A stretch of DNA of 17,250 bases from Pedobacter sp. UBA1951 (lineage in GTDB: Bacteria > Bacteroidota > Bacteroidia > Sphingobacteriales > Sphingobacteriaceae). This document shows, piece by piece, positions 1-8,262 of this stretch; within the stretch, counting starts at the first letter, position 1; every line of letters starts with the position of its first letter. The position numbers and the translations under genes were made by a program. The stretch spans positions 1 to 17,250 of the forward strand of contig DDEP01000220.1 in assembly GCA_002336465.1 (NCBI GenBank), in the 5' to 3' direction. The notes beneath the pieces are model-generated. The model was given only the letters and a program-made list of their open reading frames with translations, searched no databases and had not been told where the DNA came from.

Positions 1-1092
1 TTATTGCACATCACTGATATTTCTTGGGGCCGTATAGACCACCCTAAAGAAGTATTGTCATTAGATCAAAAAATCAACGTGGTTGTTTTAGACTTTGATG
101 ACGAGAAAAAACGTATCGCTTTAGGTTTAAAACAATTAACTTCTCATCCTTGGGAGAATTTAGATTCAGCTATCCAAGTTGGTTCTAAAGTAAAAGGTAA
201 AATCGTAACTGTTGCAGATTACGGTGCTTTCTTAGAAATCATCCCAGGTGTTGAAGGTTTAATCCACGTTTCAGAAATGAGCTGGTCACAAAACTTACGT
301 TCTCCACAAGAGTTCTTAAAAGTTGGTGATGAAATCGAAGCTGAAGTATTAACTTTAGACCGCGATGAGCGCAAAATGAGCTTGGGTATTAAACAATTAA
401 CGCAAGATCCATGGCAAAATGTTGCTGAGAAATATCCAGTTGGAAGCAAACACCAAGCTGTTGTTAAAAACATGACTAACTTTGGTGTATTTGTTGAAAT
501 TGAAGAAGGAATTGACGGATTAATCCACATTTCTGATCTTTCTTGGAGCAAAAAAATCAATCACCCTAACGAGTTTACCAAAGTTGGTGATACATTAGAT
601 GTTGTAGTTCTAGAACTTGATGTTGAGAACCGCAAATTATCTTTAGGTCACAAACAATTAGAGGAAAACCCTTGGGATACTTTCGAAACGATCTTCACTT
701 TAGATTCAATTCACCAAGGTACAGTAATTAAAGTAACTGATAAAGGTGCTGTAATTGCATTACCATACGGAGTTGAAGGTTTTGTACCAACAAAACACAT
801 GGCTAAAGAAGATGGTTCTGTATTAAAAGCAGAAGAAGTTGCTGATTTCAAAATCATCGAGTTTAACAAAGATGCTAAACGTATCGTAGTTTCTCACGCT
901 CGTATTTGGGAAGAAGCTAAAGCTGAAGCCGTAGCTGAAGAAAAAGCAGCTAAGAAAAAAGAAGCTAAAGCAGCTAACTCAGCAGTTAAAAAAGTGAAAG
1001 ATTCAGTAGAGAAATCTACATTAGGTGATCTAGATGTTCTAGCACAATTGAAATCTCAAATGGAAGGTGAAGAGAAAAAAGCTAAAGGCTAA
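1..1092 (+). CDS. rpsA: 30S ribosomal protein S1, 3' part (5' end outside window)
   Basis: Ribosomal protein S1 binds mRNA on the 30S subunit and helps place it for initiation. The frame is open from base 1, so the gene starts upstream. The visible 363 codons hold the end of one S1 (OB-fold) domain and three further complete S1 repeats, starting near visible residues 60, 147 and 234. Each repeat shows the usual pattern of G-x-V, then GAFLEI/GVFVEI, then GLIHVSEMSW/GLIHISDLSW, then a VGD and LSLG/KQL-type end. The repeat linkers are alike (KQLTSHPW, KQLTQDPW, KQLEENPW). From about residue 304 a charged Ala/Lys/Glu tail follows, ending in KKAKG. Codon use is strongly biased (GGT, GAA, AAA, CGT), as expected of a highly expressed ribosomal gene. 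A strong terminator follows 23 bases after the stop. The TTG at base 4 is internal, not a start. Confidence 0.96.
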   Translation, partial: LLHITDISWGRIDHPKEVLSLDQKINVVVLDFDDEKKRIALGLKQLTSHPWENLDSAIQVGSKVKGKIVTVADYGAFLEIIPGVEGLIHVSEMSWSQNLRSPQEFLKVGDEIEAEVLTLDRDERKMSLGIKQLTQDPWQNVAEKYPVGSKHQAVVKNMTNFGVFVEIEEGIDGLIHISDLSWSKKINHPNEFTKVGDTLDVVVLELDVENRKLSLGHKQLEENPWDTFETIFTLDSIHQGTVIKVTDKGAVIALPYGVEGFVPTKHMAKEDGSVLKAEEVADFKIIEFNKDAKRIVVSHARIWEEAKAEAVAEEKAAKKKEAKAANSAVKKVKDSVEKSTLGDLDVLAQLKSQMEGEEKKAKG

Positions 1093-1115
1093 TCTCTAAC
1101 TAACCATCAAATCAT

Positions 1116-1144
1116 AAAGCCTCGACTTAGTCGAGGCTTTTTTT
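1116..1144 (+). terminator. Rho-independent terminator after rpsA
   Basis: Perfect 11-bp inverted repeat (aaagcctcgac / gtcgaggcttt, 1116-1126 and 1130-1140) with a 3-base loop (tta), running directly into an uninterrupted T run to 1144. It lies 23 bases after the rpsA stop and separates rpsA from the GH20 gene. Confidence 0.93.
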
Positions 1145-1229
1145 GTTTGCTCGCCAATGTAATAATTTTCAAGAGAAATCTAATTATTGCAGAAAACCGC
1201 ATAAAACATCAAAAACATTCAAACAACAA

Positions 1230-1259
1230 TTGTATGCCAATAAATAAATACTATTTTTG
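1230..1259 (+). promoter_or_regulatory. Candidate Bacteroidota promoter for the GH20 gene
   Basis: TTG at 1230-1232, 19 bases, then tatttttg at 1252-1259, a full match to the Bacteroidota -7 consensus TAnnTTTG. The ATG of the GH20 gene begins only 3 bases after the element, so transcription would start at or next to the start codon. Either the mRNA is nearly leaderless or the match is chance in A+T-rich DNA. Confidence 0.4.
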
Positions 1260-1262
1260 AAT

Positions 1263-2975
1263 ATGAAGAAATTAGTATTGACCGGATTAATGTTGGCCAG
1301 TGTATTATGGTCAGCAGCACAAGTAAATATTATTCCTAAACCTGTAAGCGTTAAAAAGGAAAATTCGCTACCTTTTAAAATTAATTCGCAAACAGAAATC
1401 ATAGCCCACGATTCTATTGCCAATATTGCAATCTACTTAAAAGATTATGTGCAAAAATACTATGGCATAACCCTAAAATACAATCGCAATCTAAAATACA
1501 ATTTAGATACAGAGAGCAGTGCTGCAAAAAGCAAAAGAACCAATACCATTAGGTTAGGTGTTAGCAATGGCTATTCAGAAAACCCAGATCAATATGAATT
1601 ATTTACCAGCAATACACACATTTCAATCTGGTCTTCTTCATCAAGAGGTATTTTTTATGGCATCCAAACCTTAATACAATTATTGCCAACTGCTAAAGCA
1701 CAAACATTAACCGTCCCTTCTCTAGTCATTACCGATTATCCTCGTTTTAGTTACCGTGGCATGCATTTAGATGTAAGCCGTCATTTTTTTAATGTAGATT
1801 TTGTAAAGCAATACATCGATTATCTTGCACTACATAAAATGAATTACTTTCATTGGCATTTAACCGATGATCATGGCTGGAGAATTGAAATCAAGAAATA
1901 CCCTAAACTAACCGAGATTGGCGCATGGCGTAATGGTAGTATCATTGGTCTTTGGCCAGGAAAAGGCAATGAGAACATTAAGTATCAGGTTTTACCTAAT
2001 GAGGTAAAAATTACACCTGCTAACGCTGTAATTAAAACCGATGGCATTCGCCATGGTGGTTTCTATACCCAAGATGAGATTAGAGATGTAATCAAATATG
2101 CTGCCGACAGATACATTACCATTATTCCTGAAATTGAGATGCCAGCGCATAGTATGGCAGCTTTGGCAGCTTATCCAGAACTGGGAACTGAACCTAATAA
2201 AAAATACCAAGTGGCCGAAACTTGGGGAATGATGAACAAGTACAACAACGTGCTACAGCCTACCGAAAAAACATTTTCTTTTTTAGAAGATGTATTAACA
2301 GAAGTCATAAACCTGTTCCCCTCTCAATACATCCATATTGGCGGCGATGAAGCCTCTAAAGTATGGTGGAAACAATCAGCAGAGACACAGAAAATCATGG
2401 CAGAAAAAGGAATCAAAGATGAGGTTGCTTTGCAAAGTTACTTTATACATCGCATAGAGAAATTTGTGAACAGTAAGGGCAAGACCATTATTGGCTGGGA
2501 TGAAATCTTAGACGGAGGTTTAGCGCCTAATGCTGTAGTCATGAGCTGGAGAGGTGAAAAAGGCGGTGTTGCAGCAGCAAAGGTTAAGCAAAAAGTAATC
2601 ATGAGCCCTGAAGAAAAACTTTATTTAAACCATGGCCAGTTTAGTAAAGAAGATAGCTTAACTGCAGCGAAATACCTGCCCTTAGAGACAGTTTATAAAT
2701 ACGATCCTGTACCCGCAGAGCTGAATGCCGAACAAGCAAAATATATCTGGGGAGCACAGGGAAATTTATGGTCTGAATACATTGCCAATCCTGCTAAGGT
2801 AGAATACATGATTTTTCCACGTATAGATGCATTAAGTGAAATGCAGTGGTCTCCAAAAGAGCAAAAAAACTATCCAGATTTTTTAAATCGCCTAAAAGCA
2901 CAATTTAAGCGTTACGATTTAATGGGAATTACTTATAGTAAACGGTATTTAGATCCTGCCAATACAGGAAAATAA
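1263..2975 (+). CDS. Beta-N-acetylhexosaminidase, glycoside hydrolase family 20, secreted
   Basis: Predicted to remove terminal beta-linked N-acetylglucosamine or N-acetylgalactosamine from glycans, chitin oligomers or wall fragments, in the periplasm or outside. The start is the ATG at 1263 (570 aa); a TTG two codons earlier is in frame, but the ATG begins a clean signal peptide (MKKLVLTGLMLASVLWSAAQ, likely cut near SAA/Q). Residues about 25-150 fit the GH20b domain that precedes the catalytic barrel. The barrel starts near YRGMHLDVSRHFF, followed by HWHLTDDHGWRIEI. The catalytic pair Asp362-Glu363 lies in IHIGGDEA, giving the substrate-assisted retaining mechanism of the family. The C-terminal part has WGAQGNLWSEY and PRIDALSEMQW, which line the GH20 active site. 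Length is normal and no lipobox or type IX sorting domain is seen. It appears to be a single-gene unit downstream of the rpsA terminator. The natural substrate cannot be told from sequence. Confidence 0.93.
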   Translation: MKKLVLTGLMLASVLWSAAQVNIIPKPVSVKKENSLPFKINSQTEIIAHDSIANIAIYLKDYVQKYYGITLKYNRNLKYNLDTESSAAKSKRTNTIRLGVSNGYSENPDQYELFTSNTHISIWSSSSRGIFYGIQTLIQLLPTAKAQTLTVPSLVITDYPRFSYRGMHLDVSRHFFNVDFVKQYIDYLALHKMNYFHWHLTDDHGWRIEIKKYPKLTEIGAWRNGSIIGLWPGKGNENIKYQVLPNEVKITPANAVIKTDGIRHGGFYTQDEIRDVIKYAADRYITIIPEIEMPAHSMAALAAYPELGTEPNKKYQVAETWGMMNKYNNVLQPTEKTFSFLEDVLTEVINLFPSQYIHIGGDEASKVWWKQSAETQKIMAEKGIKDEVALQSYFIHRIEKFVNSKGKTIIGWDEILDGGLAPNAVVMSWRGEKGGVAAAKVKQKVIMSPEEKLYLNHGQFSKEDSLTAAKYLPLETVYKYDPVPAELNAEQAKYIWGAQGNLWSEYIANPAKVEYMIFPRIDALSEMQWSPKEQKNYPDFLNRLKAQFKRYDLMGITYSKRYLDPANTGK

Positions 2976-3046
2976 TTTCTTTCAATCTTATTGTAACGTT
3001 TTAGGTTTTCACATACTAATGAGAAAAAGTATAAAACCAAATCATT

Positions 3047-3238
3047 ATGAAAACGATAAAAGACAAAAAAGAAAGATTGAGCGTTGCAGCACTATTTATT
3101 ACAGTAATCTGTTTCAATGACGGACCAAACCTTATAAAGTATCCTTTCCTTGCTTTAGGGGTAATCTTATTGATCTGGAGCTTGTATGATTATTATAAAG
3201 TAGAAAAAGCAGACCGAGAAGATACGATAACAAACTAA
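3047..3238 (+). CDS. Small hypothetical membrane protein (63 aa)
   Basis: I do not recognise a family. The protein starts with a very basic stretch (MKTIKDKKERL), then has two hydrophobic stretches: a weak one at about residues 12-23 (SVAALFITVICF) and a stronger one at about 33-49 (PFLALGVILLIWSLYDYY), with a charged C-terminal end. It could be a two-helix hairpin or a single-pass protein. It lies 71 bases after the GH20 gene and converges with the DCC-family gene. A different reading frame starts at an ATG at 3019 but gives a peptide without character. There is no clear ribosome binding site, which is usual in this phylum. That it is a real gene rests on the good start, membrane character and position, so confidence is moderate. 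Confidence 0.6.
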   Translation: MKTIKDKKERLSVAALFITVICFNDGPNLIKYPFLALGVILLIWSLYDYYKVEKADREDTITN

Positions 3239-3305
3239 ATCATAGCTAGCCTCTTGTTTATTATGCTGAGTTTATTTTGCGAATTTACTTATAAGGTTAG
3301 CATAC

Positions 3306-3725
3306 TTAAGTTAAAAACTTATGATCAAGCTCTGGTGCAGGTATAAGACAATGGTCTGCCTTGCCAAACCACTTATACCTGTTCCGAGCAATATAATTAT
3401 ACAATGTATTTCTTATAAATGTGGGTATAATCATAAATCCGTACAGTAAAGGCCAAAAGCCATCAAGATGTTTTGCTATTCTTAGTGCAGCATCAGATCG
3501 TTGGTAAAAACGACCATTCTCCAATAAAATAATGCTTTTATTTAGTTCAATATCCTGAACAAAATCTGCAAGCAGAGATTTGGCTGTTGAGCCTTGTAAA
3601 GAAGCAAATCTGAAGCGGTCTTTACGATCTCTTTTTAAAATAAACTGAATGGATCGGTTACATAGATTACATTCTCCATCAAAGAAAACAACCAGCTTTT
3701 TTTCAGGCAACTGCACTTTGTTCAT
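3306..3725 (-). CDS. DCC-family (DUF393, YuxK-like) thiol-disulfide oxidoreductase-like protein
   Basis: A 139-residue protein of the DCC family, named after the conserved D-x-x-C-x-x-C motif near the N terminus. Here it is Asp16, Cys19, Cys22 in VVFFDGECNLCNRS, right after the first beta strand, where thioredoxin-like proteins carry their cysteine pair. Further family features are FRFASLQG (residues about 38-46), the IILLENGRFYQRSDAALRIA segment and a C-terminal RNRYKWFGK stretch. No signal peptide is seen, so it is probably cytoplasmic or associated with the membrane. A redox role is inferred for this family from the motif; its reaction is not established. The start at 3725 puts the motif at the usual distance from the N terminus. 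It is divergent from the class IV PLP enzyme, with an 80-base gap holding a palindrome. Confidence 0.85.
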   Translation of the reverse strand: MNKVQLPEKKLVVFFDGECNLCNRSIQFILKRDRKDRFRFASLQGSTAKSLLADFVQDIELNKSIILLENGRFYQRSDAALRIAKHLDGFWPLLYGFMIIPTFIRNTLYNYIARNRYKWFGKADHCLIPAPELDHKFLT

Positions 3726-3749
3726 TCTTTTATTTAGTAACTTGCAATA

Positions 3750-3765
3750 ATAGGTTTCAACCTAT
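3750..3765. promoter_or_regulatory. Palindrome in the divergent intergenic region (possible operator)
   Basis: ataggtttcaacctat is a perfect inverted repeat with 7-base arms and a 2-base centre (tc). It sits in the 80-base gap between two divergent genes, 24 bases from one start codon and 40 from the other. It has the size of a dimeric repressor site. No regulator gene adjoins it and no T run follows it. Confidence 0.35.
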
Positions 3766-3805
3766 ACACGATATAAAATTACGCAAATTGCAGTACTGAA
3801 CTAAG

Positions 3806-4660
3806 ATGGAGAACAAATATATTTTCGTAAACGATCAGTTTATTCACCACGCAGAAGCCAAACTACATGTATCAGATCTAAGCATTCAAAGAGGGTATGG
3901 AATATTTGATTTTTTGAAAACCATTGATTTTCATCCTGTATTTATAGATGATTACCTAGATCGGTTTTACCGTTCGGCCAAAGAAATGAATTTAGCACCT
4001 CCTCATGAACGTACTGAGCTCAAATCTCTTGTAAAACAATTAATTGAAAAAAACCACATTGCCAATTCGGGCATCAAATTAATACTGACGGGAGGTTTTT
4101 CAGAAGATGGTTTTACCCTTAACGAAAAACCTAATTTTATGATGGTGCAAAGTCCTTTAAATATTAGTGATACGATTTTTGAAAAAGGACTTAAGCTGAT
4201 TACAAATAATTTTCAACGACAGGTACCTTCTGTTAAAACTATAGATTACCTACAGGCTATAAGAACATGGCCTCAGGTAATTAGCTGCCAAGCTGATGAT
4301 ATTTTGTACCATAAAGACGGAGCCGTAAGAGAATGCCCTCGTGCAAACTTATTTATGGTAAAAGGTCACGAGGTACTCACTCCCAAAACAGATATTCTGA
4401 AAGGCATTACACGCAGTAAAGTGCTATCTCTAAATGAAATGGGCTTAAATATTGCAGAAAGAGATTTTTCACTGGAAGACCTAAAAACAGCCGACGAAGT
4501 TTTTATTACAGTTACCACTAAAAATATATGTCCAGTTTTACAAATTGATGGAAAACCCGTTAATAATGGAAACATAGGTAAGATTACCCGAAATTTAAGC
4601 AACCTGTTACAGCAACTCATTAGCAAAGACATAGAAAACAAAAATGGTTTTAATATTTAA
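3806..4660 (+). CDS. Aminotransferase class IV family PLP enzyme
   Basis: A 284-residue fold-type IV pyridoxal-phosphate enzyme. This family contains branched-chain aminotransferase, D-amino-acid aminotransferase and aminodeoxychorismate lyase. The N-terminal domain starts with YIFVNDQFIHHAEAKLHVSD and RGYGIFDFLK, the position of the usual 'RGDGVFE' motif. The predicted Schiff-base lysine is Lys144 in PSVKTIDYLQA. Glu176 in RECPRANLFMV matches the conserved glutamate that contacts the PLP ring nitrogen, and KGITRSKVL (about 199-207) matches the phosphate-binding GxTR segment. The BCAT signature EGSTSN is replaced by ECPRAN, and the substrate-site motifs do not clearly fit BCAT or PabC, so I assign only the family. 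D-amino-acid aminotransferase-like or aminodeoxychorismate-lyase-like activity is possible. It appears to be a single-gene unit, convergent with the efflux operon. Confidence 0.88.
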   Translation: MENKYIFVNDQFIHHAEAKLHVSDLSIQRGYGIFDFLKTIDFHPVFIDDYLDRFYRSAKEMNLAPPHERTELKSLVKQLIEKNHIANSGIKLILTGGFSEDGFTLNEKPNFMMVQSPLNISDTIFEKGLKLITNNFQRQVPSVKTIDYLQAIRTWPQVISCQADDILYHKDGAVRECPRANLFMVKGHEVLTPKTDILKGITRSKVLSLNEMGLNIAERDFSLEDLKTADEVFITVTTKNICPVLQIDGKPVNNGNIGKITRNLSNLLQQLISKDIENKNGFNI

Positions 4661-4677
4661 TCCCCTAAGAAGCAAAA

Positions 4678-4717
4678 AAAGCTTACAAAAGCGTGTTACT
4701 ACCCTCTTGTAAACTTT
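4678..4717. terminator. Candidate bidirectional terminator between convergent genes
   Basis: Arms aaagcttacaa (4678-4688) and ttgtaaacttt (4707-4717) pair with a single C-A mismatch around an 18-base loop. An A run (4674-4680) on one side reads as a T run for the minus-strand operon, and a short 'gtttt' lies just beyond the other side. It sits in the gap where the plus-strand class IV gene and the minus-strand efflux operon end. The large loop and modest GC keep the confidence low. Confidence 0.4.
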
Positions 4718-4745
4718 CTCGTTTTAAAACCTTAATATTATTGAT

Positions 4746-5909
4746 CTAATCTTTAACTTCTCTCAGTACTTTTCTCTTTTTGATGTACAAGGCTATGAAT
4801 GACAGTATAAATCCTATAACGGTTATGAGCAATAAGTTATGGATATATGGGTAAGTTAAATCTACAGGACCATTCTCTATAATCAATATCCTGAATATAG
4901 GTAAGAAGTGGGTTAAAGGTATAATACTTGCAATATCTTGTACCCATACCGGCATTTGGCTCAAAGGCCAAGTAAAACCCGATAAGATAAAGCTAGGTGT
5001 TGCAATTACCATCAATACCTCTGTAGCTTTTAATTGGTTTGGCAATAAAATACTCACCAGTACCCCAATAAAACATACCGATACTACAAATAAACCGGCT
5101 ATAAGTGTTAATGCACCCAAATTTTCATAAAACGGAATTTTAAACCACCAAGTGAAGAACCAATACAGTAACCATATACCAAAACTCATGATGAGATAAG
5201 GTATAATTTTAACCATCAGCAATTTAAATGTAGATGAAGACCTCTGAACAAGCTCTTTAAAGGTATTATTCTCAAACTCTGCAGCAAAAGATAAAGCCAA
5301 ACCTAACATTAGAACCTGCTGTAATACCGTGGCTAAAATACCCGGCCACAGAAAATACATATAATTGGTTGAGCGGTTATTCTTCTTGATGAAAGTTGTT
5401 TTAAAAGGTTCATACTGGCTCATCAATAAATTTTCTGGCACACCCTGCTTTCTTAAAGTTTCTAACTGTACCCCTACTTTCAATGTACCTAGAACAACCT
5501 GTATAGCGGTTGATGCGTAATTGGCGGTTAAAACGTTTGCAGTATTTACAATAGTGGTAATTTCCGGGTATTTCTTGGTCAAAACCTGCTTTTCAAAACC
5601 TTCGGGTATAATTACAACACTGGCTGCATCTTTTTCAATCATTAACCTCGAAAGGTTGTTCTCGTCAAATTGTAACGCCGCAATAGATAATACTTCATTA
5701 TCTCCCATCATTTCTATAGCTCTTTTGCTCAGCTTACTCTGATCATGATCTACTACGATAATCGGCAAATGTGTTACCTTTCCTTTGTTATAAACATAAC
5801 CCAAAAGTACGCCATACATAATGGGCGCTCCCATAAACAGGATACGTAAAACGCTGTTGTTCCAAAACATTGCGAATTCACGCTTAAGCAATCCAAAAAA
5901 TGTTTTCAT
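4746..5909 (-). CDS. ABC-2 type transporter permease (YbhR/YhiH-like), last gene of efflux operon
   Basis: A 387-residue inner-membrane permease of the ABC-2 family that in homologous exporters moves drugs or other compounds together with an ATPase and a periplasmic adaptor. Topology fits the type: one N-terminal helix (about 21-41, VLRILFMGAPIMYGVLLGYVY), a large extracytoplasmic domain of about 140 residues, then five helices (YFLWPGILATVLQQVLMLGL; IIPYLIMSFGIWLLYWFF; LTLIAGLFVVSVCFIGVLV; VLMVIATPSFILSGFTWPL; LLLITVIGFILSFIALYI) and a basic C-terminal end. Length is typical. Its ATG overlaps the hlyD-like stop by one base (TAATG), so translation is probably coupled. No ATPase gene with a Walker A motif is found in the operon or beside it, and there is only one permease, where related YbhFSR-type systems have ATPase plus two permeases. 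Confidence 0.9.
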   Translation of the reverse strand: MKTFFGLLKREFAMFWNNSVLRILFMGAPIMYGVLLGYVYNKGKVTHLPIIVVDHDQSKLSKRAIEMMGDNEVLSIAALQFDENNLSRLMIEKDAASVVIIPEGFEKQVLTKKYPEITTIVNTANVLTANYASTAIQVVLGTLKVGVQLETLRKQGVPENLLMSQYEPFKTTFIKKNNRSTNYMYFLWPGILATVLQQVLMLGLALSFAAEFENNTFKELVQRSSSTFKLLMVKIIPYLIMSFGIWLLYWFFTWWFKIPFYENLGALTLIAGLFVVSVCFIGVLVSILLPNQLKATEVLMVIATPSFILSGFTWPLSQMPVWVQDIASIIPLTHFLPIFRILIIENGPVDLTYPYIHNLLLITVIGFILSFIALYIKKRKVLREVKD

Positions 5910-6871
5910 TACTTTTTGTTTATGGTAACCGTAGATTTTGTGAACAAGTCATTGGCTTCGGTAGCATTTTTAGGTTCTACCGTAATCTCGTATAATGCAT
6001 CCTGCATGTTATAATCGGGATATGCCGTTGCAATATTGGCATAGGCCCCTATTTGCTTAACATTTCTGATGGTCCCTTCTATTTTCTTGTCGCCCTTGTA
6101 AGGAATAGCAACTTCAATACTTTCACCTTTTTTATACTGCGAAATCTTGCTTTCTGGCACAGTAAACCTAAAATAAGTACTTGACTTTAACGATCCGGTA
6201 AATAAGGTATAACCAGGTAGTGCGAGCTCTCCAGTTTTCAAAGTAATGCTTTCTAAAGTCATATCTTGCGGAGCAATGATATAGCGTTCTTTTTCTGCTG
6301 TTTGCACTTCTTGTAAAGCACCTAGTGCACGGTCTTTCTGTCCAAGTGCCATGGTTTGTTGCTCTATCCTAACCCCATTTTTAACATCAGCGATCTCGGC
6401 CTCAACTGCTGTATATTGAGCCAATGCACCCTGATATTTTGCGTAAACTTCATCATATTGCTGTTGAGGTACTAAGGAATCATTCACCATAGCCTGTATC
6501 CTACTTAAAGATTTCTTGGCAAAGTCATATTGTTCTTTCAACGCATTTCTTTTCGCATCTAACTGTTTAAGCTGGTTGGCAGTAGCTCCGCGTACACTCA
6601 TGGCATATTGTGCATCTGCCGATTTTACGGCACCTTGTGCTTGCGCTTTTTTAGCATCAACTTCGGGTATATCCAAAACAGCCAAAGTATCGCCTTTCTT
6701 CACCTGATCACCCTCATTAAAATTGATTTTAAGAATACGGCCGGGTACTTTACTTACCACAGCTATTTCTTCACGCTCAACCTTTCCTTGTATCAGGCTG
6801 TTAGCGGTATCTTTTCTATTGCATGCTGTAAATGCAATTAAACTGATGAGTAGTAATGAATATTTTTTCAT
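5909..6871 (-). CDS. HlyD-family periplasmic adaptor (membrane fusion) lipoprotein
   Basis: A 320-residue adaptor that should bridge the inner-membrane permease and the TolC-like channel. It starts with a lipoprotein signal, MKKYSLLLISLIAFTAC, with Cys17 as the likely lipidated residue. Residues about 34-75 form the first half of the lipoyl/biotinyl-like domain (AVVSKVPGRILKINFNEGDQ, then VKKGDTLAVLDIPEV). Residues about 75-195 are rich in Ala, Gln, Lys and Glu with heptad character, the coiled-coil hairpin that contacts the outer-membrane channel. The second lipoyl half follows (IIAPQDMTLESITLKTGELA), then a beta-barrel domain with FRFTVPESKISQYKKGESIEV. The order is that of HlyD/EmrA/YbhG adaptors. 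It lies 2 bases after the tolC-like stop and overlaps the permease start by one base. A lipid anchor instead of a membrane helix is unremarkable for such adaptors. Confidence 0.93.
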   Translation of the reverse strand: MKKYSLLLISLIAFTACNRKDTANSLIQGKVEREEIAVVSKVPGRILKINFNEGDQVKKGDTLAVLDIPEVDAKKAQAQGAVKSADAQYAMSVRGATANQLKQLDAKRNALKEQYDFAKKSLSRIQAMVNDSLVPQQQYDEVYAKYQGALAQYTAVEAEIADVKNGVRIEQQTMALGQKDRALGALQEVQTAEKERYIIAPQDMTLESITLKTGELALPGYTLFTGSLKSSTYFRFTVPESKISQYKKGESIEVAIPYKGDKKIEGTIRNVKQIGAYANIATAYPDYNMQDALYEITVEPKNATEANDLFTKSTVTINKK

Positions 6872-6873
6872 GA

Positions 6874-8262
6874 TTATTTTACTTGAATAGCGTTTTGTAA
6901 ATTTCCTGTTGATGAAAGCGTTTCTATAGCCATTTTACGCTGTTCAACAATATTGGTTATTTTATTTAAGGATACCTGATAAATATCTGTTTCGGCAGCT
7001 AAGCGTTCGGTTACATTAATCAATCCAGCACTATATTGCTTTTGAGCCATATTTAGGTTATTCTTGGCAATTTTTTCGCGTTGATCGGCAACATCAATCT
7101 GCTTCAACAATGTTTCGTACTGAACATTATTGTTTTGAAGTTGCAACTGCATTTTGTCTTTAGAATCGTTAATCTGATTTTCAATCTGCTTGATGTTGAT
7201 CTTTGCTTCATCTATTTTATGCTTACGTTCAAAACCACTAAAAATATCCCATTTTAAAGCTACACCTACCACAAAACTTGGGCTCAAAGTAGCTTCATTG
7301 AGTTTCATTTTATAATTATTTCCGGTTATAGGGCCCGAAAAACTGCTTCTGGCATCAAACACAGATGCATAACTGTAATTACCAAAAGCGCCTAAATTTG
7401 GCAGGAAAGAACCTTTTTCTTTTTTTAACGCATATTCATAAGCGTTTTTAAATTGTGCTAGAGCTTTTATCTCAGAACGGTTTTCCGTATTTAGCCCATC
7501 AGTAAGCACGATAGGTTCTAGATCATAAATTACACTGTCAATTTGTGTTTCATTATAATGGGTTACCATACTAATTTTCTGGTAAAGCACTTTATGCTTA
7601 CCTTCTATCTCAAATCGTTTTGAGTTGAGTTCCAACATAGCGAGTTTAATCTTATCCCTATCATAAGGAATAGCTAAGCCATTTGCAATGGCCTTTTCAA
7701 CCCGTTCGGTTTCTTTCTTCAAGCGCACTTCACTTTCATCAATCAGTTTCTTTGCCTCATTCAATAACCTGATTTGGTCAAAAGAATTGATTACATCTTT
7801 AATAATGGCATCTTTCTTAGGTTCGGCCATTAAAGCAGTTCCTTTTTTCTTAGCATCCAATGCTTTAGCTCCATTCAGAATTTGCCCTCCACTAAAAAGT
7901 ATAGCTTTAGCTGTAACACCTCCTAACAGCAGATTTCCATTATTTTCAAACTTCTGATCGCCTGAAAACAAGTTTATGCCCGTGAGCGGCAAAGTAAGTG
8001 TAGGGACATCCAAACTTAAGGTATTGTTAAAATAACCATACATAGCATTGGCACTAACCGTTGGTATATACTTACTTAAAACACTTTTCCTTTCTAACTC
8101 CATCTTATCTGTTTCGAGATAATGGTTGGTTAAATCTGTACTTTGGCTAATAGCAGCATCAATGGCCTGCTTGAGCGATTTTGAAATCCTGACCTGCTGC
8201 GCCTGCAATACGGGCAAACCCGAAAAGCACAACATCAGAATTGCGATAAATAATTTTTTCAT
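6874..8262 (-). CDS. TolC-family outer-membrane efflux protein
   Basis: A 462-residue outer-membrane factor that should trimerise into the exit duct for the HlyD/permease pair. The signal peptide is MKKLFIAILMLCFSGLPVLQ, likely cut at QA/Q. The mature protein is mostly long helices with Gln, Lys, Asn and Glu in two halves, as in OEP repeats: about residues 25-230 (ISQSTDLTNHYLETDKMELE; DAKKKGTALMAEPKKDAI) and about 255-462 (EIKALAQFKNAYEYALKKEK; NMAQKQYSAGLINVTERLA). Between helices are beta-hairpin segments such as GNYSYASVFDARSSF and VVGVALKWDIFSGFERKHKI; the 'W-DIFSG' stretch is characteristic of these proteins. Its ATG overlaps the marR stop by 4 bases (ATGA), so the two are translationally coupled. 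Length is typical. Confidence 0.93.
   Translation of the reverse strand: MKKLFIAILMLCFSGLPVLQAQQVRISKSLKQAIDAAISQSTDLTNHYLETDKMELERKSVLSKYIPTVSANAMYGYFNNTLSLDVPTLTLPLTGINLFSGDQKFENNGNLLLGGVTAKAILFSGGQILNGAKALDAKKKGTALMAEPKKDAIIKDVINSFDQIRLLNEAKKLIDESEVRLKKETERVEKAIANGLAIPYDRDKIKLAMLELNSKRFEIEGKHKVLYQKISMVTHYNETQIDSVIYDLEPIVLTDGLNTENRSEIKALAQFKNAYEYALKKEKGSFLPNLGAFGNYSYASVFDARSSFSGPITGNNYKMKLNEATLSPSFVVGVALKWDIFSGFERKHKIDEAKINIKQIENQINDSKDKMQLQLQNNNVQYETLLKQIDVADQREKIAKNNLNMAQKQYSAGLINVTERLAAETDIYQVSLNKITNIVEQRKMAIETLSSTGNLQNAIQVK

Noticed and set aside
52..700. Repeated KQLTSHPW-like blocks in rpsA as a DNA repeat
   Set aside because: These are the normal linkers of tandem S1 domains, not a mobile or regulatory repeat.
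3019..3120. A short frame starting MRKSIKPNHYEN just before the small membrane protein
   Set aside because: It overlaps the 63-codon gene in another frame, is only 33 codons long and has no hydrophobic or domain character.
3262..3302. Inverted repeat tatgct ... agcata between the small membrane gene and the DCC gene, as terminator
   Set aside because: The arms are 6 bp with about 29 bases between them and no T run on either side, so chance in A+T-rich DNA is likely. I see no convincing terminator in this convergent gap.
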